DNA of 64,000 bases from Rotaria socialis (taxonomy: Eukaryota > Rotifera > Eurotatoria > Philodinida > Philodinidae), in the NCBI GenBank assembly GCA_905331475.1, contig CAJNYU010003073.1, positions 62,001-126,000 of the forward strand, written 5' to 3'. Positions 61,808 to 64,000 of the stretch are shown here, one piece after another. Position 1 is the stretch's first letter, and each line of letters begins with the position of its first letter. The notes beneath the pieces were generated by a model. That model ran no database searches, had not been told where the DNA came from, and saw nothing but the letters and a program-made list of their open reading frames with translations. A program made the position numbers and the translations under genes.

Positions 61808-64000
61808 ATACTGCATTCTGTATTATCATTAGTTTTTTAATTTTTTGTATATCTATGTGATTGTTCTCATGACATTAAGCTTTTTGGCAACAATATCTTA
61901 CAAGTCTGTCTAATAAACATTGGTTATGCTTATTTCATGGTTTGTTATTGATTTTTTTTCTCCAATTTTCCGCTTCGGATTATTGTATAAGGAGTAACTA
62001 ATGACGAAATGTAAATATTCGTCATGCTTTAAGTCTCTTAGGATGGTTACATAGAAATTAAACTTCACAGCGTACCATTTCAATCGTTGATGCTGTGGAA
62101 ACACCAGAAAGAACATTTATCAATATGAAAGAGGATGTTTATTGAGTACGTTCAGAATTTTTTTCTGATGGATTTAAGAAGCAAATTTGATCGAACCTGA
62201 ATTATTTTAACATCATACAAGACATTAATTTCAAGAAAATTTCTACAAAAGTATGAAAGTACATTCTAATCCATCGATAGGACATGTTTTTCCAGTTACA
62301 AGAAGGCCAATGGACGATGAGAAATAGATAAAACGATGAACTATTCAAGGAAATTGTCATCATTCTTACCTACTTTATTTAATACGACGTTGAGACAGAT
62401 TTTTATTCGTATGAATATACAAGACGCTTATCCTCGATAGATAGCATCATCATATGTTTCTACAATCTTATTAGTAAAGCCAATTTATCTTGTTCGATTA
62501 TCTAGCGCTCCAGTAGACACCTTTCAATCCAATAAGCATCTACTTTATTCTAAGTAATAGAAGAAGAAAATATCCTAACACAAGGTGTTACCAAGTGAAG
62601 CTGCTACGAGCTGTTACTAATTTGAAGAAGAAGAACAAAAAAAGCGAAGACGATTCATAACGTTTTGTCATCTGTTTGTCAACAACTATACCGATGACAA
62701 TTGTTCAAGAGTAACAGCTTGTTCGAATAGGAAAAATGATGCTAGTTCGTATTAGATGAATAGTTCGTTCGTTGTCACTGTTCAGATAGCCCGATGATGC
62801 TTCTAATTGATCACACATATTTCATATATTGAACAACAGCTTGTAAACAAAAATACAATATTTTTCATAGTAAAAGTTCTCTCAGAAGTACAATCAATGA
62901 TCAATATCTCAATTTTGTTATTTTTGATCTTTTGACTCTTCACTATATCTTATTAAAAGATAACGTCTTTTCCTATAAAATTAGACGAACACGAAAAGAC
63001 AAAATTTTATTTATGTGACTATCAAGTGCTTGTGAATAGGTGATGATATATGTTACATATTACAACTTCATCCATTCCCAGCATAGTGCTTTCATTCTTT
63101 CTCATTTCTCCCCGACAGAATATTATCATTCGATTGTCAAGTGTGATGATATTCGAATACGCATGGTGTGTTCAATGGGCTCTAGGTAATTGAATTATCT
63201 AGAAGCAGCAGGTTAAAATAAATTGCTTATTCACATATCAACTGGTTTATGTCATTGAATAACAATGTTGATATTGCGTTCATTCTATTGAAAATGTGTT
63301 ACGTAACAATGTTCAATATAAATAGATCTCTTCTACTCAAACTAATGTGACAAAGATCAAGGAAACACGTCGTTAAATACATCGGAAATTTAACGTGAAA
63401 ATATGTTGGTTTTTCCTTAACAATGCCAGAAGTACTTTTCCGCTTTACGAGTCTAAGTTGAAAAGGTACTTTTGATTACGTATTAACACGATATCTATAG
63501 ATCGCTCGCTTAGAAACAATTGTGAAAGACAGCTGGGCTCAAAAAGAATTTTTTTTCTTGATGAACACAAAGACAAACTTGAAGTTCCTATGTATTACAT
63601 TTGTCGAAATATAAAATTTGGCCCCTGTCTGAGCTTTTCTATGACCACCTAGCCAGAATAGGAACCAGTTGTTATCACCAGAAAAGAAGATGTGAAGAAA
63701 AGTTTTTCTACTGATGAAAACAACATCTATAACTATAATATATGTTATGAGTCAAGCTGATCATGAGAAAACATTTTGGAGATTTATTTACACTAAATAA
63801 TATTTTAAAAGCGATTCGAACATTTTCATCGGTCTCAACATCGAAATTACTTATCTTGCATACGACATTTTCATATTTCGCGCGATATTTTTGTAGTTAA
63901 ACATGATCTTAAAAACGTTATGTTATTTTCAATTCAAATAAATTCGGTTTACAACCACAATATAGTGTTGTTGTGTGAAATGATCTTCAAAAAATATAAA
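61808..64000. other. Terminal gene-free stretch
   Basis: 2.2 kb of AT-rich sequence with no open frame, RNA gene or repeat that I can support on either strand. Confidence 0.5.

Overview
This is a eukaryotic, AT-rich, gene-dense window. Coding exons are separated by mostly tiny introns (about 50-60 nt, GTAAG...TTTTAG), with a few introns of 0.3-1.2 kb. The gene content is metazoan: KAT6-type acetyltransferase, Vasa/DDX4, class III myosin, tetraspanins, Ig receptors, a kringle protein, GOSR1, PDPR and eEFSec. Compact genes, short introns, spliced-leader-like acceptors just upstream of several start codons and intronless bacterial-looking genes all suggest a bdelloid rotifer (Adineta/Rotaria type). 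That assignment is inference; no rRNA or mitochondrial marker is present to prove it.

Layout. 1-7 kb: a partial aquaporin (-), a SMP-30/gluconolactonase-like gene (+, no introns) and a KAT6/MOZ-type histone acetyltransferase (-, ten exons). 7.9-12.2 kb: RPL14 and the germline helicase Vasa (+). 13.4-14.1 kb: a divergent homeobox gene. 14.6-20.9 kb: a kinase-motor class III myosin. 22.3-25.1 kb: a two-membrane-span PY-motif protein (+) and WDR86 (-). 25-43 kb: a looser, gene-poor region of cell-surface genes in which tetraspanin and Ig-domain genes alternate (TSPAN, Ig, TSPAN, Ig). Among these lie an antisense DUF4385 pseudogene, a foldback (long inverted repeat) element, a decayed single-span gene and a possible short orphan gene. 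44.4-46.3 kb: a secreted kringle protein (-) and the Golgi SNARE GOSR1 (+). 47.1-48.8 kb: MRPL33 and LYRM4/ISD11 in tight tandem (+). 49.5-57 kb: a PRCP-like S28 peptidase (+), PDPR (-) and a COX8-like small mitochondrial protein (-). 57.4-61.8 kb: PRPF38B and the selenocysteine elongation factor eEFSec in tight tandem (+). 61.8-64 kb: nothing recognised.

Functional links: MRPL33-LYRM4 and COX8-like-PDPR are close same-strand pairs of mitochondrial genes. PRPF38B-EEFSEC is a third close pair. In all three the downstream gene has a canonical 3' splice acceptor at or close to its start codon, as expected for operons resolved by spliced-leader trans-splicing. Other notable points are microexons (13 nt in vasa; 10 and 14 nt in an Ig receptor), a catalytic-loop Asn-to-His change in the myosin III kinase, LYK in place of LYR in LYRM4, and altered NPA motifs in the aquaporin. 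Exon limits were read by eye from reading frame and GT/AG sites. Most were checked for phase; some may be off by a base.
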